Shown here piece after piece: positions 47,329 through 56,574 of a DNA stretch of 64,000 nt. The notes under the pieces were generated by a model that was given only the letters and a program-made list of their open reading frames with translations, had not been told where the DNA came from and searched no databases. The stretch lies in the NCBI RefSeq assembly GCF_041146395.1, contig NC_090989.1, positions 120,961,501 through 121,025,500 of the forward strand, read 5' to 3'. Every line of letters begins with the position of its first letter. Position 1 is the stretch's first letter. This stretch comes from Eulemur rufifrons (Eukaryota; Chordata; Mammalia; Primates; Lemuridae). A program made the position numbers and the translations under genes.

Positions 47329-47413
47329 TAATTAGTGCTTTATTTTAATTGATGATATATTTTAATTGGTATTTCAATTTAATTAAAGTCTTATTCTAAT
47401 TGAGTGTCTTTCT
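47329..47413 (+). repeat. Degenerate 17-bp tandem array, five units, TAATT core
   Basis: TAATTA or TAATTG occurs at 47329, 47346, 47363, 47380 and 47397, every interval exactly 17 bases. The units are TAATTAGTGCTTTATTT, TAATTGATGATATATTT, TAATTGGTATTTCAATT, TAATTAAAGTCTTATTC and TAATTGAGTGTCTTTCT. TAATT is invariant while the rest of each unit has drifted, keeping T-rich 3' halves. TAATTA/TAATTG is the core bound by many homeodomain factors. It could be an old minisatellite or a binding-site array. Confidence 0.8.
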
Positions 47414-49429
47414 TTTTCTTTTTTTTTTTCTTTTAGCTTACAAGGTTTGAACAAAAGAAAGAATAATAGCTTGTCCAGAAAAATAAACATATGACCACAC
47501 AGCCTGTGTCTCTGGGGCAGACGGGGGAGGGAGGGGGAAGAACTGTGGTTAAGACACGTAAATGTCTGTTTTAGGGATCCAAGGAGATAGACTAAGGCTG
47601 TCTATGCAGCACATACCTCTGACCTCTTTGGACCCAACTCCAACTGCTCCTCCTCCCTCCCCACCCCAGCCCCCATGGGCTCCAAACCTGCACCAACTGC
47701 TGCTGCCTCCAGAGAGCTCCCCAGTAAGCCAGGGGCTTCTCTCAGCCCTCGGCTCAGGGCTAGATGCCAGGAGGCTTTGCCCATGGGCCTCACCATCCTG
47801 TGCGCCAGATCCCAAGCTCCTGGCAGGCAGGGATGGCCAAGGCCAAGCCCTGTGACTTCTCTCTTTCCATAGCATCCCTCCTTCACCCCCAGTGCTCGGG
47901 AGGATCTGAGAATCTGAGATGGCTGAGTGCAGGGGCCCAGGGAGGTCCAGATGGATGTTCTCAGGAGTCCCTGTGGAGCAGAGACCCCCCCCCCAGGCCT
48001 GGCTGCGAGGCTGCTAAGTCCACATGTTTCAGGGCTCCTCTTCACCCTCCAAAATGAGCACCCTAACTTGACTTTGGGCAGAAGCCTGGCAACAACATAG
48101 CACATGGACTACTCTTCTAACCCAAAAGTGTTAAACACATCTTTCCCATCTCCGAGGGGTCTGGCTTCTCCTCCTATTTCCCTATCCTCCTATCCCTTCT
48201 CTCTTTCACACACTGCCCCCCAACCCCCAGCTTAGCTTCCTTTCCTGGAAGCTGGCAAGCCTCTCTTTGTTCTGGAATCCGTTTGCCTCCTCTGCAAATT
48301 CTCTGATTCTGTTTGCTGAAGGTCAAGGGCGAATGGTCTACATCTGGAAGCTCACTGCCTCCCTACCCATCCCCATCCTTCCTCAACCCCACAATGTGGA
48401 GTTCATCCCACTGTGCCAGGAACAGGTTGCCAAGGTTGCCTCCCAGCCGCTGCTCTCTCCATCCCTTTCCCTAGTTGTCTTGGCCACATCTGATGCACTC
48501 AGCGGCTTCCTTCTGAAATGCCCTGGTGCTTGACAATTATAGAATGACATTATCATCTTCCTACTCGAACATCTCTTCATTTTTCCTGATCCCAGAGTTG
48601 CCTCTGCCCACTGGGACCCTAGCATGGCTCTGTGCATGAGTGCTTCCCCTCGCCCCATTCCCCACTGCACTCACTCCCTTGGCCCTCAGATTCCAACATC
48701 AGTAGACCTAGCCCTGCCCTCTCACAATCACTGGCATTCCAGGGCACCGATTTCCACTCACTGCATGTTCTGTATCCAGGCAATTACCAAGTGTTTTTTG
48801 GAGAAACACAAATAGTAAAACAAAGTATGCAGCAAATACATGCAAACGAAACAGTGAGCCTGGAAGTACTACTTTCAGCTATTAAATCTGGGGGTGAGCC
48901 ACGGTGTACTAGAGGGTGCAATGACTTGTGGGAGGCTCTAGTATCACTCACAGGACACTGTCAAGAAATCTTTTTAGAAAGCATGAAGTGGAGTTGCTTC
49001 TTATGCCAGGGTTAGGGTTGAAAGTGCATAGACTCAAAACTGCCCTTGGAAATCCCTGAGGAGGGTACTATGCTGGAGACCAACGTGTCATCTTTCCACA
49101 CCTCCAGCAGCCTAAGAACAGATGGCCTCTTTCTTTGGCTGGAAACCAGATGAAGCAGTTGGTCCACACTTACGTGCCAGAGAACATGAAAACCACGCAT
49201 CTTTAACACCAGAGTCCTTAACACTGGGAGTGGCAGAGAGGATCCCAGCATGAACGGCGTGGGGGAGGAAGGATGGTTGAGGGGTCAGCAGATCCCTGTT
49301 CCCCCTTCCCTTTGTGTGTGTGTATGTGTCCCTCCTTTGTCTTTATTCTTTTATAGTTGAATTCCAGTCACCTAAATGTACATATGATACAACTCTGCAC
49401 TTTCAACAGCTATAAAAGTGTTCAAAAAA
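47414..49429. other. Unique non-coding stretch
   Basis: A pyrimidine run at 47414-47435 ending in TTTTAG looks like a splice acceptor but has no supporting exon. A run of 10-11 C lies at about 47985-47995. A short GT run lies near 49313-49330. No repeat family is certain. Confidence 0.45.
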
Positions 49430-49830
49430 TAACACACTCTTCAGAGTTTATCAAAAGGAAGAAAAGCAATATGAAAAACAGCTAAATAAATAATTTACTT
49501 ATTTCCAGTTTCAAAAAATAGGGGAATAGTTAAATATTACACAGCCACTTGATGGACTATTACAAAGACATCAAAAAATGAAAATTATAGAGATTATGTA
49601 AAGCAAGGAAAATATTAACAATAAAATGATGAAGAGAAAAAAGCAAGACACCAACTTATGATTGCAGCTCTGTAAATCTGTAGGCACAGAATTATAGAAA
49701 TTCATTCAATTTATGGAAGAGAAGTCACAAAAAAATGAATTTAGTGATTTTTGTAAACAAAATCATTAATTTAAAAATGGAAAACTTAAAAATAAATGCT
49801 TTTTAATTGGATTAATGATTGCTCTTAGGT
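49430..49830 (+). mobile_element. Probable ancient L1 3' fragment, sense
   Basis: AATAGGGGAATAGTTAAATA, TTACACAGCCACTTGATGGA and AAAGCAAGACACCAACTTAT recall old L1 ends ('ggggaatggttaaataaattatgg...atgcagccattaaaaa...aaagcaaggtgcagaa'). Confidence 0.5.
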
Positions 49831-52397
49831 AGGAGAAATTCAAAGTCCTTATGGTGCAGCCGGCAGGCTCCATGGGGACAGAAGTCAGGGGCTTGAGGCT
49901 CAGAGGGAAGATGCTATGAAGCCCTGTGATTTGCCACTGTAGCTCCAGCAGAAGGTCAGTGGGGCCTCAGCCAGGGAGTCGAGGACTCCAGGTCCCACAG
50001 AGCACCCTGGGACGAATGCTCTGGAGATCCCAAGTCTGAGGCCACTGGACCCAGATCAGGGACAAGACCTGCTACACACCTTGACTAGAATGGCCTTGAA
50101 CAAGCTAGAAACCTCCTACCCCTCTCAAGTCAAGGTCCAGCAGGATGGTGGGGGGAGAGGGCTGCTGTCCATGGTGAGTTACCCTTAAGCCTCTGGGTTA
50201 ACACCACCCCGAGGCCATGTTTGAAAAGACCTCTGCTGGTTGGAGACCATCACGAGTGAGATGTGAGGAGGAGCCATTAGAAAGACGGAGAGGGGAGAAG
50301 ATACTATGCCACATGTCCCTGGTCAGAATCTAAAGCAGTTAACTGAGAGACACTCATGAGAAGAAGGGCATGAAAAACCAGAGAGAAGTCCTCAGAAACA
50401 GATGGAAAAGAAATCTCCCTTAATTCCTCCTCTCCTTGGTCCATCTCTGTAGTTCAGGTGGGTCACTATGTACAGGAGGCCATGGTGTAAGCAGTTTTCC
50501 CCATAGGCGGTGGCGCTGCAGAATCAGCCGCCCTAGAGACTCACTCTCTCAGAGGGAAGGGGCCTGGGATCTTCAGTGAGTGCCTCCAAGGGATTCTGCC
50601 AACGCAGGCTGGGTTTTGGCAACCCGCTGGGGGCTGTCCTGGTTGTAAAGTCTGGCCAGCTGGTCTTGGCTTTGGCTCTGTCACTGACTCTGTGGTGACT
50701 TCCCCTCCCTGCACTGCCTCAGTGTCCTCGGCAGTTGGACGAGTGGATTCCACCAGCTCCGAGGGATCCTGTCTCATGCCACAGTCTATCATTCATGCTG
50801 TTATTTCTAGCAGCCCTTCCAGAGCAGAGATGCTTTCCTGTGTCCCTTTCTGGAAGTGATTTTTGGGTCAGGTTATACAAGCTCCAGGCTCCTTAATTTA
50901 TGTCGGGGTTGCTCTGTGGGCTGCTGATGGAAGCAGATTTTAAATCATCCCTTGCCACGTTGAGTGCAAACACACCATCATTTCCGTGCCTAACAATGCC
51001 AGTCATCAATGAGACCCCATATTTAGCAGATGTTCTGCAGTAATTACCTGGACATCAGATACGTTCTTCCTGTTTACTCGGCTGTGGCAGCCCCACACAC
51101 CCTCTCACATGCCACCGCGAGTGCTCGCAGAGACACACACACAAGGCATGGGCATTGATTCTTCCCAGGCAGGAAACCGAATGAGCACTTAGGATGGTAA
51201 CAGGACAGGCTTCCGGGGCCCCAAGCAAGGAGTGCATGTCACCCCTATCTACAGGAACATCCTCATGGTGACAGCAATGATGATGATGATGACGATGGGA
51301 CCATAAAGTTTGCCATCGAGAGCAAGAGAAAGACTTGTCAGCCTGAAGCCGTTATTAAGTTAGATGGGAGGTGTCACAAGCTAAGGTCCCCGGATGGCTT
51401 CCAGGCAGCAGGGGAGTTGATTCATGCTAACAATGTTCACAAAGAGTGATGTATAAACCAGGATGCCAATATGTTGCTTTCAAGTGAAATTAGTTCCTAC
51501 CCAGGTAACCAGCAAACTTACATCGTTTCACCAGCACATTCCCTCTGTCTATGGACCAGCTGCATGGACAGCCACATTATCAAACGAGTGCAAGGGAAAT
51601 CAGTGATAGAATTCAAACATGTAGTGGCTCCAGGCTCCAGTGGGCTCTGCTTTCACTGCCATCGTGGGGATGTGCTAGGCATCACTCCTGGACAGGTGTT
51701 CGGGGTGGGCACTGCCTCCCAGCATGGTGCTGGGATGGACACTATAGTCTTGGTTTCTGTTCCCATGACCTCCCCTGCCACCTGATCAGTCATAGTGCCC
51801 ATCAGGCCCAACTTCTCTTCCCCTGCTCAGAGGCATGTGCCAAATTGGAATCTGCACAGAGGAAGCTACTGGAGTAGACATCAACCCTAGGGTTGACAGA
51901 ATGTCTGCATTAGGAGTAGAAACAAGACCTATGAGTATGAGGCAGCTAGCAGGAAGAGCCTAGGCTGCAGGGAAGACACAGGAAAATACTGTGGAAACAA
52001 GAACTAACAGGGAGGGAAAAGACACCAAGACACTGAGAGAAGGAGGAGTGCAGATGCCAATGGGAAGCAGACAGGGGCTGCGCTCGAGGCAGCTGTGAGG
52101 TGCATGCCGGTGCTGGACCAGCCCCCATCCCACTGTGAGCCCACCAGCTCCCTGCCCTCCAGGGCTGGCTCACTCTGCTTTCTCTGCTTTCCTGGCATCA
52201 GGTCCTTCCCACAGCACCTCATCCCAGTCATCTAAGAGCAACCCAATTCCCACAACCAAAAGCACCTGCTGAGACACTGCCTCTGGAAGGATACACTCCT
52301 CCTTCAGATGCATTTTCTGCAATGGAAATTCATACAGGTCAGTGAGATGTACAAACAGCACACCTTCCTTCTTTTTTTTTTCACAGCCTTTCTTCTC
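49831..52397. other. Unique stretch, possible conserved block at 50860-51060
   Basis: No repeat is recognised apart from a (GAT)n-like run at about 51278-51296. The block 50860-51060 is described in the findings. Confidence 0.5.
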
Positions 52398-52733
52398 GTC
52401 TAACACAGAGCTGTCCAGTAGAAATATAATGCAAACCACATAAGTAATTTTAAATTTTTCAGTCACTACATTATTAAAAGTAAAAAAGGTAAAATTAATT
52501 TTAATGATTTATTTCACTTATCCCAATATGTCCAAAGTAGCATTACCACTTAAAAATGTAATCTATATAAAAATTACGAGATATTTTATTCTTTTTTTCA
52601 TGCTAAGTCTTTAGAAGCTGGGGTGTATTTCACATCTGCAGCACCTCTCGGTTAGGAGGAGCCACGTTTCAGTGGCTCAGTGGCCACGTGTGGCTGGTGG
52701 CCACCTACCATGTTGGACAAAACAGGTCTACAG
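52398..52733 (+). mobile_element. hAT-type MITE with target-site duplication
   Basis: The element spans 52406-52725. It begins CAGAGCTGTCCAGTAGAAAT, continues GAAATATAATGCAAACCACA and TAAAATTAATTTTAATGATT, and ends CACGTGTGGCTGGTGGCCAC, CATGTTGGACAAAACAG. The end inverts to CTGTTTTGTCCAA, a TIR partner of CAGAGCTGTCCA. The flanking 8-mers GTCTAACA (52398-52405) and GTCTACAG (52726-52733) share GTCTA and resemble the hAT target consensus nTCTAGAn. It has no transposase. It belongs to a common human hAT MITE family, name uncertain. Confidence 0.82.
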
Positions 52734-53319
52734 TTTGATCGCTTGCTCTTCAGCCTCCAGCTCAATTGATGGCAGACAAAAATAAACTGTAAAGTTAAAA
52801 AAAATTCCATTTCTTCCAGTCTAAAAGACTTTCTTTTCAGACATACTCAGACTCATTTGCCCTCCCTCCCCGACCTGGGATGGGGTCGGGTGCAGGGAAG
52901 CTGAGCTCTCCTCACGGTAGGGGACATGATGTGACTTCTGCTCCTGTCCCCACCCACACTGAGCACCAGGCCAGCCCACTGAGGGGAGGCTGACCTGCCT
53001 GGTTCATCAGGCTCACAGGGCTGTGGATGCCCAGGGTGCCCATACACCACCACCCACTCCTGATGCAGCCCCTGGTCCCGTCTGCAGGTGCTCTCCTCAC
53101 ATCCATGCCCCCAAACCTGCCTAGATGTCTCAAAGCCTGTGACACCCATCACCTTCCCCCACCTCGAGGTGGGGTGCTGAGACACTGGCATTCGGTTCCA
53201 CACTTGCCTTCCTCTCCTGCTCTCTGCCTTCCTCCAGGAACCAGAAGGGCTTCGTATTTGTATTCCTGCATGGGGCCTGGAGCCTCGTGAATGAAGACTG
53301 CTGTCTATAGTCATGCCAC
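52734..53319. other. Unique non-coding stretch
   Basis: No repeat is recognised. Short Pro-rich ORFs here reflect C-rich composition. Confidence 0.5.
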
Positions 53320-53535
53320 CTGACAGGGGATCCTGACTCCACCCAGTATGAGCTATATGGCCTTGAATAAGTTACCTGCCTCCTCTTTTCCTCCATTTCA
53401 TCATCCACAAAATGGGTATAATCCTAATACTGCCATCTTGTAGGGCTGTATTGTGGATTAAATGATGAAGACACACAAAACACTCAAAAGAGTGCCTGGC
53501 ACCAGATTGGGGCTCAAGAACATGAGGTGTGGCAG
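53320..53535 (+). repeat. MIR SINE, sense
   Basis: GAGCTATATGGCCTTGAATA, AGTTACCTGCCTCCTCTTTT, TCATCATCCACAAAATGGGT, ATAATCCTAATACTGCCATC, GTGGATTAAATGATGAAGAC and AGAGTGCCTGGCACCAGATT give a near-complete MIR. Confidence 0.88.
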
Positions 53536-54065
53536 TGGAGCAGAAACTTTTCTAGACCCCGGCTTCCTTTTTCCCTGTCCCACGGTGTATTCCCTCCGTC
53601 CTTTCCCATGGCACCAGGGTAGAAGGGCTAAGGAAAAGAAACCAGCCTACAGATATGGGAAAATGCTTCCCAGGAACTTCCAAGATATCATCCCCATTAC
53701 AGTTAGTACAGGCAATCAGGTTACGGCTCAGCCTGTCACCAGGAGCCATCTTGCTGCTGTGAGGTGACTTTTGGTATCTGCTCAGATGAGTGGTGGGTAT
53801 CAGAGGGTGCATATTCCTGCATTTCTTTGCCCTTACAGTTATCCCAGTGCTCTGTCTACAAGTAAGTTTCTTCCAGTCTGACTATGCAACCCAGTGGGTA
53901 CCTGTGAACTTCTCCCAACGTGTCTGAAATCCAACCCCTCAAGGACCCGAGGCACCCCGTCCAAGGCAGCTCCATCACCCAGTCCAGAGCTCCTGGCCTC
54001 TGGGGAGCCTCCCTGGATTTTGCTGCAGGCTTTCCCTCCATCTGGAAGTCTCTGTCTTAAATCTT
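53536..54065. other. Unique non-coding stretch
   Basis: No repeat, exon or RNA gene is recognised. Confidence 0.5.
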
Positions 54066-54480
54066 ACATTTTATATGTATAACCCATTCTATTTTAGAAG
54101 ATTTAAGGTAGCGTACAAGGATTATGTAAAATACTATAAGATGTATAAGTAAGCAGGCAAAAATATATATATCGCTAAATTTTTTTAAAAGTTACCAAAC
54201 ACTATGTATAACGTGGTCAAATTCCTGAATATTGTGAATGTGCATGTGTACGTGTGTACACACAGATGTGTATTGTGCACTGACCCATGCATAGGAGAGA
54301 TAGGTAAGCGGCACACAAAATTTAACAGATTGTCACAAAAAGTGGGTAGGGGATTATAATTGACTTCATTTTTTTTCTTATACTTTTCTACATTTTCTAT
54401 ACTTTTTATAGAGAATCTATATTTGTTTTATAATAAGAAAAAAGCAATAAAAATATCTCTTAAAGAAAAATAGGTGAAAA
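54066..54480 (+). mobile_element. Probable ancient L1 3' end, sense
   Basis: TTTTTTTCTTATACTTTTCT, ACATTTTCTATACTTTTTAT and TTGTTTTATAATAAGAAAAA with AGCAATAAAAATA match the final part of old L1 3' UTRs. The upstream part is AT-rich and eroded. Confidence 0.55.
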
Positions 54481-55034
54481 AAGAAAGCCAAAACCAAGAG
54501 TAAAGACATAAATTGGAGCCCATGGTGAGGATAAAACAACTCAATTTCCATGGCCAAGCCACACATTTGGCTAGCAGTCAGTGTGAGGAAAATCTGATCA
54601 GTTACACGGGTCACAGGGTGCGCAGGACAAACAAAATCACTGCTCAGAGAAGCCTGGCTGTTTCTGATATGGAAGCCTGCAGCAAACGCCTCCCATGGGT
54701 TCCCACAGAGAGGACGCCCCGTGATGCAACTGAATGCTGCCAATGACACCCTCACAGTAAACACCACTGAGTTTCACGGGCTGTTCAGCTAAAGCCCTGC
54801 AGTGCAGGCTGATGGCATCTCACCAAAGAGCAGTGCAGTAAAAGCAATTCCTCGAGGAGTGAAACCCACAAGGCCAGGTTCACGGTGCATCTGACTTAAT
54901 CCATAGGGAGACTTTAGAGGATCAAGATGAGGACCCAGATCACCTCCCCCTCCCATACAGCTCCTCCCGGGCTCAACTCAGCTCTGCTCAGTTCCCGAAG
55001 TCATCAGGCAGAATCCTGCAGCCACCAACTCGTC
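54481..55034. other. Unique non-coding stretch
   Basis: No repeat is recognised. Confidence 0.5.
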
Positions 55035-55105
55035 TAGACATTTGTTCATTCCACACATATTCATGGAGCAACTACTGCATATCAGGCACTGTGCATTCCT
55101 ATTGC
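55035..55105 (-). repeat. L2/MIR-type fragment, antisense
   Basis: CATTTGTTCATTCCACACAT, ATTCATGGAGCAACTACTGC and ATATCAGGCACTGTGCATTC match the complement of the L2 terminus ('ttattgagcacctactatgtgccaggcactgt'). Confidence 0.65.
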
Positions 55106-55205
55106 ACAATTACTTCCAATAATCCCAAATCCATCATACACCCAGAGCCCCAAGTGAGCCCATCATCTCAGGGCTTGAAGCAAGGCCGACACAATTTTTC
55201 TGCAC

Positions 55206-55235
55206 GGGAGCCTCAAGTTAGGGAGCCTCAAGTTA
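55206..55235 (+). repeat. Perfect 15-bp tandem duplication
   Basis: GGGAGCCTCAAGTTA at 55206-55220 is repeated exactly at 55221-55235. It looks like replication slippage. The flanking sequence (55106-55549) is otherwise unrecognised. Confidence 0.95.
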
Positions 55236-55549
55236 ATCTCCAGGGCAGGAGAGGAACACGTGCACCTCCTCACACAGCAACAGGGTTCACAGTCGGTATG
55301 GTTGGTTGGAGCAAAGGATTCTGGGGCTGAGCATGGGCTCATGGGAAGGACTCCATGACGGATGGGCTCTGGGTCCTGGTGGAGGAGGAAGCACCATCCG
55401 AGAAATGAGGCTGCCCTGTATGGAACCCACATCTCCTGCTTTCCACCCCTGTGAGCTCTGAGCAAGAGGGACCAAAGCCTTCTCTTCCTCCCCTATGAGA
55501 AGGGGCCAAGAATACTGCTGAGACACAGTGCTTCAGCAGGTGGGTTTGT

Positions 55550-55920
55550 CGTATGTCTAGTTGTAGATACCAACTTTCCATCTCGAACTCAGACCAGAGA
55601 CCTCTCTTCCAAGCCCCGGATCTACACATCTAGTCTCCTTCTCAACATTCACTTGGAAGTCTCATAGGCATCTCAAAGTTAATACATTCAAGTCCCCCAA
55701 AAGGGGTAATCTTCGAATCTTCCCCACTCCAACAAGTGGCACCATCATCTGCTGACTGTAAAAGACAGAAATCTAGATGCCACCTTTGGCAACTACCTCT
55801 CTCCTACTTCTCACAGCCAATCCATCACTAAAATATGTAGAATTTGTCCTCAAAATGTGTGTGCCACTTTTCTCCACTTCCAGCTCCACTGTGAAAGGCC
55901 CACATGCCCCCATTCCCTGG
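55550..55920 (+). repeat. LINE L2-type fragment, sense
   Basis: ACTTGGAAGTCTCATAGGCA, TCTCAAAGTTAATACATTCA, CGAATCTTCCCCACTCCAAC, CTCACAGCCAATCCATCACT and TGTAGAATTTGTCCTCAAAA follow the familiar order 'cacttggatgtctcataggcatctcaaactcaac...atccaatccatcagcaaatcctg...ctaccttcaaaatat' of L2. Confidence 0.68.
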
Positions 55921-56075
55921 GAAGTCTCCTCTGGCTTTCTCTGGGCTGACCCGGGGAGGGCTGGGCACCATGGTCACCCAGGAACGCCAGCACCCAGCGC
56001 TTCCTCAAGTTCACCCCTCTTGAGTGTTTCCCTCCTCTGCCTTCCATGGACAACATTCCCCCAGGCAAGCTTTCG

Positions 56076-56240
56076 CCTTTCTCTTTTTCTCCCCTTTTCT
56101 TCCTACTTCTTCTCTCACTTCTGCTTCCATCTTTTATTCTGCTTCTTTCTCTTCCACTTCTCCCTGGTCTTGTCCATGTTTTTTCCCTTTCTCTCTCTCC
56201 CCTCACCCTCAGCTCCACTCTCTTCCTCTTCTTCAGATGT
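56076..56240 (+). repeat. Polypyrimidine (CT-rich) tract
   Basis: About 165 bases are dominated by CTT, TTCC and TCTC words on the plus strand with very few purines. Low complexity, triplex-prone. The 122-codon minus-strand ORF across it is Arg/Glu/Lys repeat caused by GA-rich antisense. Confidence 0.85.
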
Positions 56241-56274
56241 GACAGTCATCAAAAGTCAGAGTTGGCAGTGACCT

Positions 56275-56400
56275 CACCTGCCCTCTGACTGTATGGATGA
56301 GGACTGCAAGCTCAGGGTGGCAAAGCGACTCACCCGCGTGCTCACAGCAGTGGGCAGCAGGGGCAGCCTGGGGCTCAGATACCTTCACCTGGTGCAGCAC
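56275..56400 (-). repeat. MIR SINE, antisense
   Basis: GTATGGATGAGGACTGCAAG, CTCAGGGTGGCAAAGCGACT and GGGGCTCAGATACC match the MIR complement ('ttacagatgaggaaactgaggctcagag...gagctggg'). Confidence 0.65.
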
Positions 56401-56536
56401 TCTCCTCCACTCTTACCTCACTGCCTCACACTTTTCCTTGTCCCTTGTCCCTTATCCCATGACTGTGGTCCTGTGCTAAAGACAAGGCTGGCCATTCTTT
56501 GTACACCACCAATCATTAATCAGAGTCCCTAAGTGT

Positions 56537-56537
56537 A

Positions 56538-56569
<32 letters not shown>
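56537..56569 (+). repeat. (CT)n microsatellite
   Basis: A nearly pure CT run of about 33 bases with one TTT interruption near its start. Confidence 0.93.

Positions 56570-56574
<5 letters not shown>

Noticed and set aside
47414..47440. Pyrimidine run ending TTTTAG, like a splice acceptor
   Set aside because: No open, conserved-looking exon or branch-donor context follows. Such runs are common by chance in T-rich DNA.
55850..56218. Arg/Glu/Lys-rich ORF resembling a charged nuclear protein
   Set aside because: It is the antisense reading of a polypyrimidine tract and an L2 fragment.
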